Shown here one piece after another: positions 45,313 through 56,181 of a stretch of DNA of 64,000 nt. A program made the position numbers and the translations under genes. The notes below the pieces were generated by a model. It was not told where the DNA came from, did no database searches, and saw only the letters and a program-made list of their open reading frames with translations. This DNA comes from Paraphaeosphaeria minitans (taxonomy: Eukaryota; Ascomycota; Dothideomycetes; Pleosporales; Didymosphaeriaceae), in NCBI GenBank assembly GCA_015832175.1, contig WJXW01000001.1, forward strand, positions 3,596,001 through 3,660,000, given 5' to 3'. Positions within the stretch are counted from its first letter, which is position 1, and each line of letters begins with the position of its first letter.

Positions 45313-46525
45313 CTGGACTTCGGTCCTCTTCATGGTGAGGTGCTTCTGGGTGGTTTCTCTTCTCTTTCTCTTTCATTCCTTTTCCTTTTGCTGTTTTATG
45401 GTTTAAGGTATACAGTATGGGCTGATGAAGCCTTGATGCAATGGCAGTTTCATATCTGAAGGCGATTTCCTCTTGCCTGCCAATCTGGCACATGGAGGAG
45501 CTATGCAGGCTTTAGGCCTTGCTGGCATTTGCTTTTCCTTGTTCATCTTTCTCATCTCGACGGTGTGTAGCGTGGAAGACAGGAAACTCTCTTCTTCATG
45601 CATCCTAGGATGGGAAAGCAAAATGTGTTTGGCTTTCATAGAAAATCAAAATGACTTTTAGTCACCATGTGATGTGCTAATTTGTGACATGTGAAAATGT
45701 TTCTGGATTGTTTTGGCTGGGGTGCGTGACGTTTTCTGGGCTGACTGGGATGGTGCTTGATGGGAAGTCTTGATGTGAATTGAGAGAGGTGTGATAGGTG
45801 TGGTAGAGGGTTTCTCGCCATCGATGTTTTGTTCGCATGCTGGAAGCTTGGGCGATGTACATTGGATTATTGGGCAACTTGCAGTGAGTTGGGATATGGA
45901 GGTATGTGGGATATTCTGAGGATCTATATGCATTCGGTGATGCGTTCTTGCCGAGGTGCTTGATTGGATAGCGGGGAATTGTTGGTAGAAGTCAATGTAT
46001 GAACGTGTCGCCATAATTTGGACATGTGCATTGTAGAGTCTGAGGTAGCACGCAGATTGGGCTGCATTCCTGCAGTTTTGTATAGAAAATGTTGCAGCAG
46101 CGTAGTCATGCTTACTTGGTGTTACCAATCATCCTATTCCATATCGTGGGATAACACAAGGGGCTGACAGATCTGGCGTTGATGTTTGGCAGTAATGAAC
46201 CGATACCTACCGTAGGTACCATCGTGAGGCGGAACATAGAAAGTTATCTGCGGTACGTTCCATCGTGCCTTCCTTCTCTGTCTGACACTGAGCGTGACCT
46301 GACGTACCTACGCCCGCTCGCGTCAATAACATAACCAACACAGCCTCGACGATTGGAACAAGCGGACAATCACCAGTGCACCTAGATTGGCGACCGACAT
46401 GCAGCACGTACGCAAGACAAAGCGCGCGACAGACCAGGGGAGACCGACCACGGGAAGCCAGTACGTGAAGTGATGGCGGCCTAGCAAGAAGCAGCACTAA
46501 AAACAACGGCAGGCAAGTCCAAACC
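45313..46525. other. Intergenic, no supported gene
   Basis: About 1.2 kb. The left part is T-rich and should be the PSP1 3' UTR. A minus-strand open frame of 156 codons (46128-45658) has His/Ser/Thr/Pro-rich sequence without a domain and is probably chance. The right end must hold the promoter of the next gene. Confidence 0.5.
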
Positions 46526-47218
46526 ATGATGTCTCTCTTGGCAAAACCACAGGGCGACGAGAAAGAGGTGCACCAGTTTCGGAAAAAGGTTGCAGAGGAT
46601 AGGCGCGCCCTGAACACGTTGCTTCAACGGCGACTTGAGCAAGCGTGAGTGCATATCTTCGCAAAGTGATTCAAGGTTCATGTCAGGGCTAACGATTGCA
46701 ATGAGTGCAGTGAGAGACACCACGCCCGCCGCCAGAACGAGATGTCTGCTGTGATTGCCGAAGCGCTCACAAGGCCCAACAAGACCACTTCACGCGAGCG
46801 GACGACCTTCGAAACCACCAAGATCGCCAGCAACGGCATCTATCATTCGGCACTGATGCTGGATGCGGCACGCCGGAGCATGATGTCCGACTACGCCGGT
46901 CTCGAGGCGACAATTGCGAAGATGGCGGGGTCCAACATGAACACAGTCACAGAGAAGTGGGTGCAGGACATCGAGAGGGAAGAGAGGCTGCTCAAACTGG
47001 GTCATAAGACGGCGGTGAAGCATGTCAAGAAGGTCTTGGGTGCTGAGGTCCAAGGTGAGGAGACACGTGATGGGGAGACACCAGGCGAGGAGACGGAGGG
47101 AGGAGAAAAGGGAATTGGTGTGCAGGGCAAGCTGAACATGGAGCTCTTGCAAGGTTTGAGATATGCAGAGAGAGGCGTCAAGCGGATGGTCAAAGGTGTC
47201 CCTAAGGACGGTCATTGA
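46526..47218 (+). CDS. Unknown small helical protein (208 aa)
   Basis: Exons 46526-46644 and 46711-47218 are joined by a 66-bp intron (GTGAGT; GCTAAC branch; TGCAG) that keeps frame. The first exon begins MMSLLAKPQGDEKEVHQF; a second ATG follows immediately. The protein is almost wholly helical: a basic coiled-coil-like stretch (FRKKVAEDRRALNTLLQRRLEQ then RHHARRQNEM, at about 18-55), a middle helix (IYHSALMLDAARRSMMSDYAG), and WVQDIEREERLLKLGHKTAVKHVKKVLG (about 120-150). A Gly/Glu-rich loop made of short repeats (EETRDGETPGEETEGGE) and a final basic helix follow. I cannot name the family. It is followed 360 bp later by the L15 gene on the same strand. Confidence 0.75.
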
Positions 47219-47578
47219 GATAAAGGAACTGTTACGATGCACAGAGGGAATGCAAAAGCTGGTGGCAGGTGTTCTGCAAAGCGAGACGAACGATGTCTTG
47301 TTGTACGATGTGGCCAGAAGAAGGTAGCTGGTATGGGTTCACAGACTCTGTTTCCTGCAAACTCGAATGAATCCAAATGAAATTCCGCAATATTCTTGTC
47401 CGATTCTTCATGCTGCGTCGCTCATCGTTGGCTTCACTATAGCGGCCGCTGGCAGATCCCTGTCGCGCCAAGCTTAGTCAGCTCCCACACAACGATTTTG
47501 CGCTTCGCTTCGCTCGATGAACTTCAATCGACACACCCACCCCGCCGACCTACTAACACCACAGTACAATCAGCCAAG
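47219..47578. promoter_or_regulatory. Upstream region of the L15 gene
   Basis: 360 bp containing the 3' UTR of the unknown small gene and the L15 promoter. The last 100 bases are C/A-rich with a tactaacaccacag stretch (47551-47564) that resembles a branch site plus acceptor. A 5'-UTR intron ending at 47564 is therefore possible, but I could not place a convincing donor. Confidence 0.4.
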
Positions 47579-48426
47579 ATGGGTGCCCTCAAGTATGTCG
47601 AGGAGCTTCAAAAGAAGAAGCAGTCGGACATGATGCGCTTCTTGATGCGCGTTCGCGTACGTATCGGACCGTGGTGGTTTTGGAAGAATTTCGCTAACTT
47701 TTGACAGTGCTGGGAGGTATGAAATACTTTTTCCTGAGATCTCCGGGTCTCGATTGATGTTGCTCGTTGAACATAGCTGAGAGTGCATCAATAGCTTCGC
47801 CAACTCAAGGTCATCCACCGCGCCAGCCGCCCGTCGCGCCCCGACAAGGCCCGCCGTCTTGGTTACAAGGCCAAGCAGGGCTACGTTATCTACCGTATCC
47901 GTGTCCGCCGTGGAGGTCGCAAGAGGCCCGCTCCCAAGTACGTCCAACCCAGAAGTTGTGAATGACATGGACAATTGCTAACAGATGTTCCAGGGGTGCC
48001 ACCTATGGTATGTGAACCGTCGACTGATGTAGAAAAGGTTTTTCTAACTCGATAACAGGCAAGCCCACCAACCAGGGTATCAACCAGCTCAAGTACCAGC
48101 GTTCCCTGAAGTCGACTGCCGAGGAGCGTGTCGGCCGCCGCTGCGCCAACTTGCGCGTCCTGAACTCGTACTGGATCAACCAGGACTCGACCTACAAGTA
48201 CTACGAAGTCATCCTCGTTGACCCCTCCCACAAGGCCATCCGCCGCGATGCCCGCATCAACTGGATCGTCAACCCCGTCCACAAGCACCGCGAGAGCCGT
48301 GGCCTCACCGCTACCGGCAAGAAGAGCCGTGGTCTTGGCAAGGGACACGGATACAACAAGACCACCGCCGGCAGGAGGAAGACCTGGAAGAGGCACAACA
48401 CCCTCTCCCTCTGGCGTTACCGGTAA
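47579..48426 (+). CDS. rpl15: Cytosolic 60S ribosomal protein L15 (203 aa)
   Basis: Five exons: 47579-47656, 47708-47716, 47795-47937, 47994-48007 and 48059-48426. Introns of 51, 78, 56 and 51 bp all follow GT-AG. Exon 2 is only 9 nt (codes CWE) and exon 4 only 14 nt (GATY plus split codons); both are required to give the known L15 sequence. Diagnostic stretches are [87 protein letters not shown] and NTLSLWRYR. It is a structural protein of the large subunit that buries an extended tail in 28S rRNA. The length is as expected (203-204 aa). Confidence 0.98.
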
Positions 48427-49302
48427 ATGCACTGAAGCTCTTGCGTGCATGGTGGGAAACATGGTCAATCTTTTCGAGCGAATGGGCTGGCGTGCATGGA
48501 AAAGCTATTCAAGGCTCTATAGCTACCCTGTTCTGACCTGATTGCGGGCAGACAGGGTGTCAAAATGAATTCAAACGAGTTCACGATTTTCGATACCCTA
48601 CAATGAAGTATCATTGTGCTTTCTTGTGAACGTGCCCTTCGAATGCGACATGTCTTCGTGTAGCCAGCCTCAGCCTTGCAGATGGCCGGCGCAACATGGC
48701 TCTCCGGTTATCCATGGCTGCATGGGTGCGGAGCCAAGGTTAAACCGCAACGTCAATGCATTTCGTCTTGCTGGCAACGCAAGCATCATGACCGTCCCAC
48801 GCAAGGCAGCACACTCGACGACTCCTGAAAAGCGGAGCCAGGCACATTTGCAATAAAGCCAGCCTTGCGAATCTGTCTGCGTTCAGTGCCCGCTACTGCA
48901 TTGCCGGGATACGCCTGAAGCCTCGCTCCCTTGCCGACGGTTCGCTACGCGGCCCCGCCAAAAACACAGCAGCTCGACACCAAGCCAACGAGCGACTGAC
49001 CAGCGTCCTCGCCTACAACATCTACCTTGTGCACATCCACCCCATCCGACATGTGCTGCTCGTAAATTTGCACCGCCGCCAAACCCTCGAGTCCGGTTGA
49101 CCTACACACGATGCGCGAGCACGCGCGCGGGTCGTCATCTGAGTGACTTCGCCTCAGAACGCCAAAACAAAACAGTAAACGAGCAAGCCAAGCCCAAACA
49201 GAGCCACCACGTCTGCCTGCCACTGCCACTGGCGCAAATAAGCAAACGCTCTCTTAGAGCTGCCACCTCCTCCTCAATCTGCCTGGCGACGGTCCTTCCA
49301 GC
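48427..49302. other. Intergenic, L15 3' UTR and J-protein promoter
   Basis: About 875 bp between two plus-strand genes. No coding frame longer than 110 codons is supported. The sequence just before 49303 is CT-rich (ctcctcctcaatctgcctggcg) as expected of a fungal leader. Confidence 0.5.
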
Positions 49303-51669
49303 ATGGCCAAGATAGATGCCGCGCGCAACTACTATGCGGACCTGAGCATCCCCGCAACGGCCAGCGACAATGATATCCGCAAGTCGTTCCGCAAGCTCGC
49401 ACTCGAATGCCATCCCGATCGGCATCCTGGCCACGAGCAGGAATGGGTCGCGAAGTTCCAGCAGATTCAGGCTGCGCACGAGGTGTTGAGCGACCCCCAA
49501 CAACGCGTCAAGTACGACGCAGAGAGGAAGAAGTTTAGGAATCTGAACATACCGCCTTATAACCCTCCGAACACGCCGCGAAGCCGTCCCCCGCCGCCTC
49601 CTCGCAACACCTACACCAGTACACCTAATGGCGGGCAGTACTATCCTGCTCCTCCACCTCAGCCTCGGCCTCGGCCTGGCCCACAACGACCTGCGCCTCA
49701 GCACCATAATACCTACACAAATGGCGCAGATCGCTTTACTAGCAAAAACTTTAGGACCCCACCGACCGCGCAAAAACCACCTCCTCCCACTGGGAAGGCA
49801 AATGTCTTCACAGCATGGCAGAAGATGAAGCAGCCGCATGCGGAGCCGCCGAGACCACCCCCGTCGAACCCGAACAATCCGAACGGTGCACCCTTTGGTC
49901 GTAGCCAGAGCACGAGAGTGCCATCTTCTAGCAAGAAAGGCTTTGACCCCAACTCTCTCGGTGCCGACGAAGGCCAGGCGCGCTCAGCATATCGCTCCAA
50001 CTATGAGCGACCCAAAGCGTCTCCCATGGGTGAAGACATCCCCGAGGATGTGCCATTCTCGGAGGGAAATCGCGTGCGAACACCATACTTTTCGACCAAG
50101 TCAGGAGAGCGGACGTCAATGTTTGGAGACGGCGTTGGCAGATCCGCCAGCGTTCGCAACTCGCCTACCCATCGAGCGGCCTCTTCTGCCGATCCTGGTT
50201 CGTTTTCAGATTCGGGACATCGACAGCGGGCTTCCTATAGCGGCCCTCCCAAGGATAATCCGTTTCCCCAAATGTATGTCTCGAGCAGTGACGAGGAAGA
50301 TGAAGCCTCCATCTTCAGCAAAGGCCGGAAGCACCGTGATCCGCCTCCACCTAAAGACTCCCCACAGCAGCGAACTCGCTCCAATGTTTTTGGAACTCCA
50401 CAGCATAATGCACAGCAGGACAATGGCATTTCGCCGAACCCTTTCAAGAGCAAAAGCGAAGAAAGCATCAACATGAAGTTCTCACCTGGGCAATGGACCG
50501 GTAAGTTCGAAGGGGCGGGTTACTTCGCTCCGACTCCGCAGAATAGTGGCACGAGCAAGGGTCGCGCGTCGCCCTCTCGCGGCAGGTCAAGTCAACGCTC
50601 GGCCACCGACAAAAAACCCTCTACGGGTCAGCCGCAACCGCCGCCGCCTGTGTCTCCATTCTCCCATTTCTCTCAGATGCCACCTCCTCCACCAGGACCT
50701 CCGCCACCCTTGAACACGCAAACCGCATTCCCTAGCGGAAGTAACTCTGCACCTCATACTGCCAAGTTCGCGCCCGATGTTTGGACGGATACTTTCAAAG
50801 AGCCAAGCTGGGCGTACCCAACGCAAACTCGGACCAAGGAAACCTCACCTCGGCGTGGTTCTGCAGCTCCCAAGCGATCCAACCCCGCTCGCAAGGGATC
50901 GGTTGCCCCTGAGAGTAGCTCCAAGGCTGAAGGACAAGCGGAGAGGAAACCGAAATATCAAGCCTTTGCTGAAGACATCGGTGCTGGTGACGCTATGGAC
51001 GTCGATGAGGCTAGCCCTCCAACAGGGAAGACAATATCCACCCCAGCTTCTGCTGCCACGGCGAACCCAGCTCAAGCCAAGACTGCTGGGCCAGGTACGG
51101 TGCCGAACGGTACCCCTGCTGCTCCCTCTACTGTCTCCACGGATAAGCCTGCTGACCCAGGCCCTAACCCACTGGCTGATTTGGGCAACGTGGAGCCATT
51201 TCTCCCTGCCACGAGCCATGGACTGGGCCTTGGTGAGCTCAAGGATACCTTACCTTTCAAATCCGGCACCTCTCAGAACCACCCGACCAAGCCCAACACG
51301 GCCCAGAAGCTGAAGTATCCCGAGGTTCCCTTGGCACCCTCGGTCCCAGCGAAATTGGACCCGGCGTCTACGAATGACTACTTCAGCCGCATGGAGAATT
51401 ACGTGCGACAGTACAGGAAATGGAACCAGAACATGATGAGCCACTTTGCTGCGCGCGAAGAAGAGCTCAATGATTTGGAGGATCACTTCATATATCAGCG
51501 TGGCGAGACGACGAATCGGATAGGCTTTCCGGGCTATTTGGCTCGGATGAAGGAAGACGAAAGCGTGATGGCGACGTGGCAAGTTGGCCAGGAGCGGCAC
51601 ATCGCCGCCATGGAGAAGTGTCAAGACGTCCGCAACAAAACCATGAAACAGTATACACCATCCGGCTAA
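49303..51669 (+). CDS. J-domain (DnaJ) protein with long disordered tail (788 aa)
   Basis: A single exon. The J domain is at residues about 6-72 with the invariant HPD (37-39, in LECHPDRHPG) and EVLSDPQQRVKYD, so it should stimulate Hsp70 ATPase. There is no zinc-finger or canonical CTD. The rest is Pro/Ser/Asn-rich and low complexity, with an acidic SSDEEDEASIF (about 325) and repeated hydrophobic motifs of the form FSPGQWTGKFEGAGYF (about 392) and FAPDVWTDTFKEPSW (about 488). A conserved-looking C-terminal helical block (about 690-788) has NDYFSRMENYVRQYRKWNQNMMSHFAAREEE. The two FxPxxWtxxF segments look like short interaction motifs. Class III (type C) J protein of unknown client; no signal peptide. 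Confidence 0.9.
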   Translation: MAKIDAARNYYADLSIPATASDNDIRKSFRKLALECHPDRHPGHEQEWVAKFQQIQAAHEVLSDPQQRVKYDAERKKFRNLNIPPYNPPNTPRSRPPPPPRNTYTSTPNGGQYYPAPPPQPRPRPGPQRPAPQHHNTYTNGADRFTSKNFRTPPTAQKPPPPTGKANVFTAWQKMKQPHAEPPRPPPSNPNNPNGAPFGRSQSTRVPSSSKKGFDPNSLGADEGQARSAYRSNYERPKASPMGEDIPEDVPFSEGNRVRTPYFSTKSGERTSMFGDGVGRSASVRNSPTHRAASSADPGSFSDSGHRQRASYSGPPKDNPFPQMYVSSSDEEDEASIFSKGRKHRDPPPPKDSPQQRTRSNVFGTPQHNAQQDNGISPNPFKSKSEESINMKFSPGQWTGKFEGAGYFAPTPQNSGTSKGRASPSRGRSSQRSATDKKPSTGQPQPPPPVSPFSHFSQMPPPPPGPPPPLNTQTAFPSGSNSAPHTAKFAPDVWTDTFKEPSWAYPTQTRTKETSPRRGSAAPKRSNPARKGSVAPESSSKAEGQAERKPKYQAFAEDIGAGDAMDVDEASPPTGKTISTPASAATANPAQAKTAGPGTVPNGTPAAPSTVSTDKPADPGPNPLADLGNVEPFLPATSHGLGLGELKDTLPFKSGTSQNHPTKPNTAQKLKYPEVPLAPSVPAKLDPASTNDYFSRMENYVRQYRKWNQNMMSHFAAREEELNDLEDHFIYQRGETTNRIGFPGYLARMKEDESVMATWQVGQERHIAAMEKCQDVRNKTMKQYTPSG

Positions 51670-52370
51670 GTGGCCACGTCAAGATTCGCATGAGTCGACG
51701 TGTGCTAAATTTGCGTAGAAACGTTCCACAGAAGCATCGCCGGACAACCACGGGTAGCTGCACGCCGCTTAAAGTACGGCCATGTGAGAAGGCCTTCGGA
51801 GACTCACGTGGGCAGCGTGGCTCCTCTGGTTCCGGTATGGCTCCGAAGACGAAGGTTGGGGCTGAGAGAAGGGCACCGGACGTTGTACCGAAAGCAGAAG
51901 CAGTGGGGGTTGCAGCCGGTGGCGAAGCGGTCGTACTCAAGCCAGCCCCCCTCGCGCCTTCACCATTGAGGAAGAGGCAGAAGAAGCACTGCTTGAGATA
52001 GTTTTGCATTGGTGATTTTGCCTGGAAGCGTGCACTTGCAAGATACCCCTTGGGACGAGCATTCAACAATAGACTAGGGTTGTTTGAGCATTGCGATAAG
52101 CCTATGTATTGTAGTAGGAATATGTATTGCAGTAGGAGAGGACAATGGAAGAGGGCGATGCCAATTTGGGTCGACTGCTGAAACATGTGTCGACATTCGA
52201 CGTTGATCACAGTATTGCAAAGGCACCTGTCACACCCAGTCAAGCGGTTCGTGAATCGCCCCCGTACCCCGTCACTAGCTAGGTAGAGTTGCGCAGTCCA
52301 TCATTTCGTGTAGTGCTCGAGCCTCATTGCGAGGCCAATTGTGAGAGAGATGATGCTAGGACCGGAAAAC
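51670..52370. other. Intergenic flank of the transposon
   Basis: About 700 bp of normal-composition DNA between the J-protein stop and the transposon insertion. No supported gene. The boundary with AT-rich sequence is abrupt, within about 120 bp of the element's left end. Confidence 0.6.
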
Positions 52371-52899
52371 TAAGGGCCTGTTCGGTAGACGTGATCTGGA
52401 GGCTTGATCTCATCTTGATTACTAGATCCAGTTAGGCTCACATTGAGATCACGCCGTGTTTGGTTTGAGCGTGATCTTAACGTCATAAATAGAGGTCTAA
52501 TCTAGGAGCAATTAACTAGCTAAATTAAACCCTGCTAGTGCTAATAGGATTTACATTTATACCTATTTAAGCGTAAAATTATAAGTTAAACTAAGTATAA
52601 GATTAGGAGGTCTATCTTGCCTAATTTTAGAGCTTTTTAACGCTGTAATACTTAGTAGAGAGGCTTTTATAGGCGTTATAAGAGCGTTAATAGTAATAAC
52701 TTTAGTATTAATTAACGCTGTAAAGAGAACTATAGCTCTACCTATAAGTATAAATAAATGCGTAGAGGATATATGCCTAGGTCTAGCTTAGCTAGCTAAG
52801 TGCTTTATTAATAACTTATACTTATATAAGGAGACGTAACTCTAGTAGAGCACCTTTAAAGCTCTTATTACTTACTATAGATAATATATTAAAGATAGC

Positions 52900-53720
52900 T
52901 AATAAATTAAGGTTAAAAAGAAAGTATTTATATTTCTATATATCTACGCGTAAGGAGCTAGGTAGTGAGAAGCTAAATACTACTATAGGCACTTACTAAG
53001 CACAATTACTATATATATATATAGAGATTTTGCCTAATTTTTACTAACGTTAGTAGTAACTTTTATAAAGTCCTTGCTGCAGTCCTTTTACTATACCTAG
53101 AAGTTATATATTTGCCCTCTAGCGCCTGCCTAGAGGCTATATATAATAACTTAAAACGTATACCTTTCTTTAAAGACTATGTAGGAGCTCTTAATAGGTT
53201 AAACTTTAAGGTCTATATACTAGTAAATAACTCTAAATAATATAGAAATTGCTATAGATACTTCTCTTAAAATGTATTAGTAGCTGTTAACTTTAATATA
53301 AACTTTATATACGTTTTAGCTAGCTAGGAGGGCAGCGCTTATAACGCCTAGGTGCTTATAAATGCTTATTAATAAGGATTTACAGCTCCTCTAGGCAAAT
53401 ATTACTTAGTAGACGCTAGGTATATAAATAGCGATATAACGCTTATGCTATATCGCGGTGTACACTATTACTTTTAAGAGATAGCGTAGTTACTAGATAG
53501 TAGGCCTTAAATAGTAGAGGAGCTGTTTAATTACTAGTATAGTAGTCTCTAAAATATTATTAAGCGTACGTTTAGCGTCTTTAAGCGTTGTTAGAGGATT
53601 TTTAATAAGTCTTATAAGTTTAATATTATAACTTAGGTTAAGCTTATATACGCTCTTATAGCTGTACATAATCTAATTAATTAAATAGGTAGCGTAAGTA
53701 AAGACTTTAAGCAGCTACCT
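52900..53720 (+). pseudogene. Harbinger transposase relic (DDE_Tnp_4 type)
   Basis: Although riddled with stops, the plus strand reads out recognisable blocks of the family in the right order. These are PFFKDYVGAL (from 53163, corresponding to the GALDGTHI region), NVLVAVNFNINFIYVLAS then a TAG where Trp is expected, then EGSAYNA (53270-53345). GKYYLVDAGYINSDIALMLYRGVHYYF follows (53394-53477), then a helical end with EELFNYxYSSLxNIIKRTFSVFKR and NKSYKFNIITQVKLIYALIAVHN (53518-53676). Several Trp codons appear as TAG, which fits G-to-A RIP change. The exact limits are approximate because the N-terminus is too decayed. Confidence 0.85.
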
Positions 53721-54099
53721 GCGTACGCTAGTAAGTAGTATAAGAACTTTTTTTAAGAGGTTACTATTATAGAGGATTAACGCCTAATAAATTAGCCTTT
53801 AATAAGGGAGGAGCAGGAGTCACAGTGTAAGAAGATAGTAGAGGAGATATAGGTGTTATATAAATAAGTAATTTAGGAAAGTAAGGTGTAGAAGAGAAGG
53901 CGTAGATTGCTAGAGTAGTAATACTATAGAGAATAAGTAAAACACTAACTAGCGTATAGACTACTATCGCTAGTCTTAGCACGTTGCGCTAATCTACTTT
54001 TATATACTTATTAACTTTCTATAGAAACTCTGTAACTTACTTTTTCTCTTTTAACTTACTATTACCCTCCTAAGTTAGCCTAATAGCGTGTAGCTGCAG

Positions 54100-54900
54100 C
54101 TACTTATTACGTAGGACACCTAGCTGCTTATTTACTTTATTCTTTACTTAGGTTTTTTACACTAATTAAGGCTTAAGACTTAAATAGAGCTTAGTAACAA
54201 AGGGTAACTTAAAACGCTTAGTAATTAGTATCTTTAAGTAGTAATCTAGGACACTATACGTCCTTATAAAATAATTAATTACCTCCTACTAGGGATTCTT
54301 TAATAGAGCTTCTACTAATCCTCTAATTTCTATAGCTATATTACTAACTTACTTACTTAACTTGTTAGCTAAAGTTATTTTTTTATAAGATCTCTTTACT
54401 GTAGTTAACGTCTCTGCACGCTTTTTATAAAGCCCTAAAGTCTCTATCTTATTACTATCCTCCTTGCTATTACCTTTAACTATTACTATAATTAATTAAT
54501 TAATATCTCTTACCCTAGCTCTATTAGTAATTACACTATTAAATAGTTACTAGTATAAATTCTTATACGCTAGAGGCTTTATATAATATTTTTAAGTGTC
54601 TAAGTGTTTCTTAAAGTACTCTATTAGCGCCTAGCTATCTCCTATAATAACGCTAAACTTGTTTATAGTAAATCTAGAGAGGTTATTTAGCTCTTACTAG
54701 ACTTTCTAGTCTACCTTATAGTTATTATAGTAATTTTTACACTACTAGATAGACAACACTACACCTAATAGAGATACTAAGACTACTTTTTTAGCTACTA
54801 CGCGCTATGCTATTACCTTATAACTAGTATCTATATATTACCTATAGTCCTCTACTTACTCTATAAGCGCTAAGAGGAGCGTCTTAATTATATATAGTAA
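54100..54900 (-). pseudogene. Myb/SANT-like DNA-binding protein relic of the transposon
   Basis: On the minus strand, downstream of the transposase and pointing toward it, the reading SRFTINKFSVIIGDS, stop, ALIEYFKKHLDT, stop, KYYIKPLAYKNLY (54698-54550) matches the C-terminal block of fungal Myb/SANT-like proteins (W..Y...HP.A..FR.K.LP.Y..L). Such a second protein is standard in Harbinger elements and helps target the transposase. Many stops; limits approximate. Confidence 0.65.
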
Positions 54901-55290
54901 CTATAGACTCTAACCCTAGCTCCCTTTAGGCGTTAGCAACGCTATAAATATTAATAGAGATAACACTAGCGTCTATAATAGAGGAAAAAGAGTTAATATT
55001 AGCGATAAAGTAGGCGTTAAGCTCTATAAGAGCTTTTATAACGCCTTACACGCTAGAGTACTTAGAGTTAGTATAAAAAATTAATTAATAATAATACTAA
55101 AGTTTAATAAAATAAGACTTTTAGATAGGCAGTTACTAAATACAGGTTAATCTAGGTACGTTAGAAGCGGGTCTTTAGAACAATTTGTATAGCTACACTA
55201 ACAAAAAATTCTACGCCAGCGCTTTACTGAAACCGGGCGAGATCAAGCCCAGATCACGATTTGAGATCACGCCCACCGAACAGGCCCTAA

Positions 55291-56181
55291 ACAATGCGAT
55301 CTTCGTTTCAAACCACTGCCACGCGTCCTCAGATTAAGCCCCGAACGCACGGTGGAGCGGGTGGAGCTGTCCTTGGGCTCGGCTCTAGACCGACGACGGC
55401 GCCGTCGACCGCTAGGCTGGAGAGCGGGCACCCGCATGCCTTATCACGTCCGCGACGTCGTGCATCAAAGACAGCCGATTGCCTCCTCAAAACTGTCTCA
55501 GAGACATGGATAGCGCTGTTTTTGGAACGGAAGCAAGACATGGGGAAAGATGGCGCAGGGACGCGGGACACATGCATCACGACCTCGCAGCACATCATAT
55601 CGCAAAAAGCTTGTCAGACGTCCTCCACAGGGGTAGGTAGGTAGCTGATGCGGTGTCCGCGTACCGCAAGAACGGGCGTCCCTGTGCGATCCTTTTGTGG
55701 ACCGTCCTTCCAAAGGGCTGACGCATCATGGTGGAGGAATGTGCAGGCTTGAGGTCGACATGTCAACGCGCGGGATTGCGCGTCTCCGCGTCTTCATGTT
55801 ACTTTCTCCTCCTCTTCTTATTCTTCTTCCTCTTCTTCTTCTCTTTTTCCTCCTCTTCATTTTGTGTTGTATGGCAGACATATTGGGTTACTCGATATAC
55901 GATTCAGGAGTAAGGGTCGCTAGTCAAGAGTGCAGGAACCCGGAATCGAGAAGCAAGGTTGCACGCGAAGAGTTGAGGCGCTACCTCGGAGCGCGAACGG
56001 TGTACGTGGAAGAAGGACATCTGGTGAATAGTGGCTGAAGTCGATCTGAGCGTGAAGTCTGCGTGGAGTCTGTGTGGAGGTGTCGCTCTTTCCCTTCTTG
56101 GTCTCAAGTGACTCCTTCGCTTTCGCCGACACTCTGGAAAATTTCACAAAACCAACTTCGCCAGAGCGGCGTAAACGGCAA
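55291..56181. other. Intergenic, no supported gene
   Basis: About 890 bp of normal-composition DNA between the transposon and the glycosyltransferase-like gene. A ttcttcttcct-rich pyrimidine tract lies at about 55803-55862. No domain-bearing open frame. Confidence 0.5.

Larger units (their letters stand above)
52374..55287. mobile_element. RIP-degraded PIF/Harbinger DNA transposon (2914 bp)
   Basis: The left end gggcctgttcggtagacgtg and the right end (reverse-complemented) gggcctgttcggtgggcgtg match over about 24 bp with two differences, both G/A. Both ends are flanked by TAA (52371-52373 and 55288-55290), the 3-bp TWA-type target duplication of PIF/Harbinger. The interior is strikingly AT- and TA-rich while both terminal 100-bp stretches and all flanking DNA are not. 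It holds relics of the two genes such elements carry, a DDE transposase on the plus strand and a Myb/SANT-like protein on the minus strand, listed separately. Sub-terminal gatcacg/cgtgatc motifs repeat at both ends and may be transposase sites. No intact reading frame survives. Confidence 0.92.
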
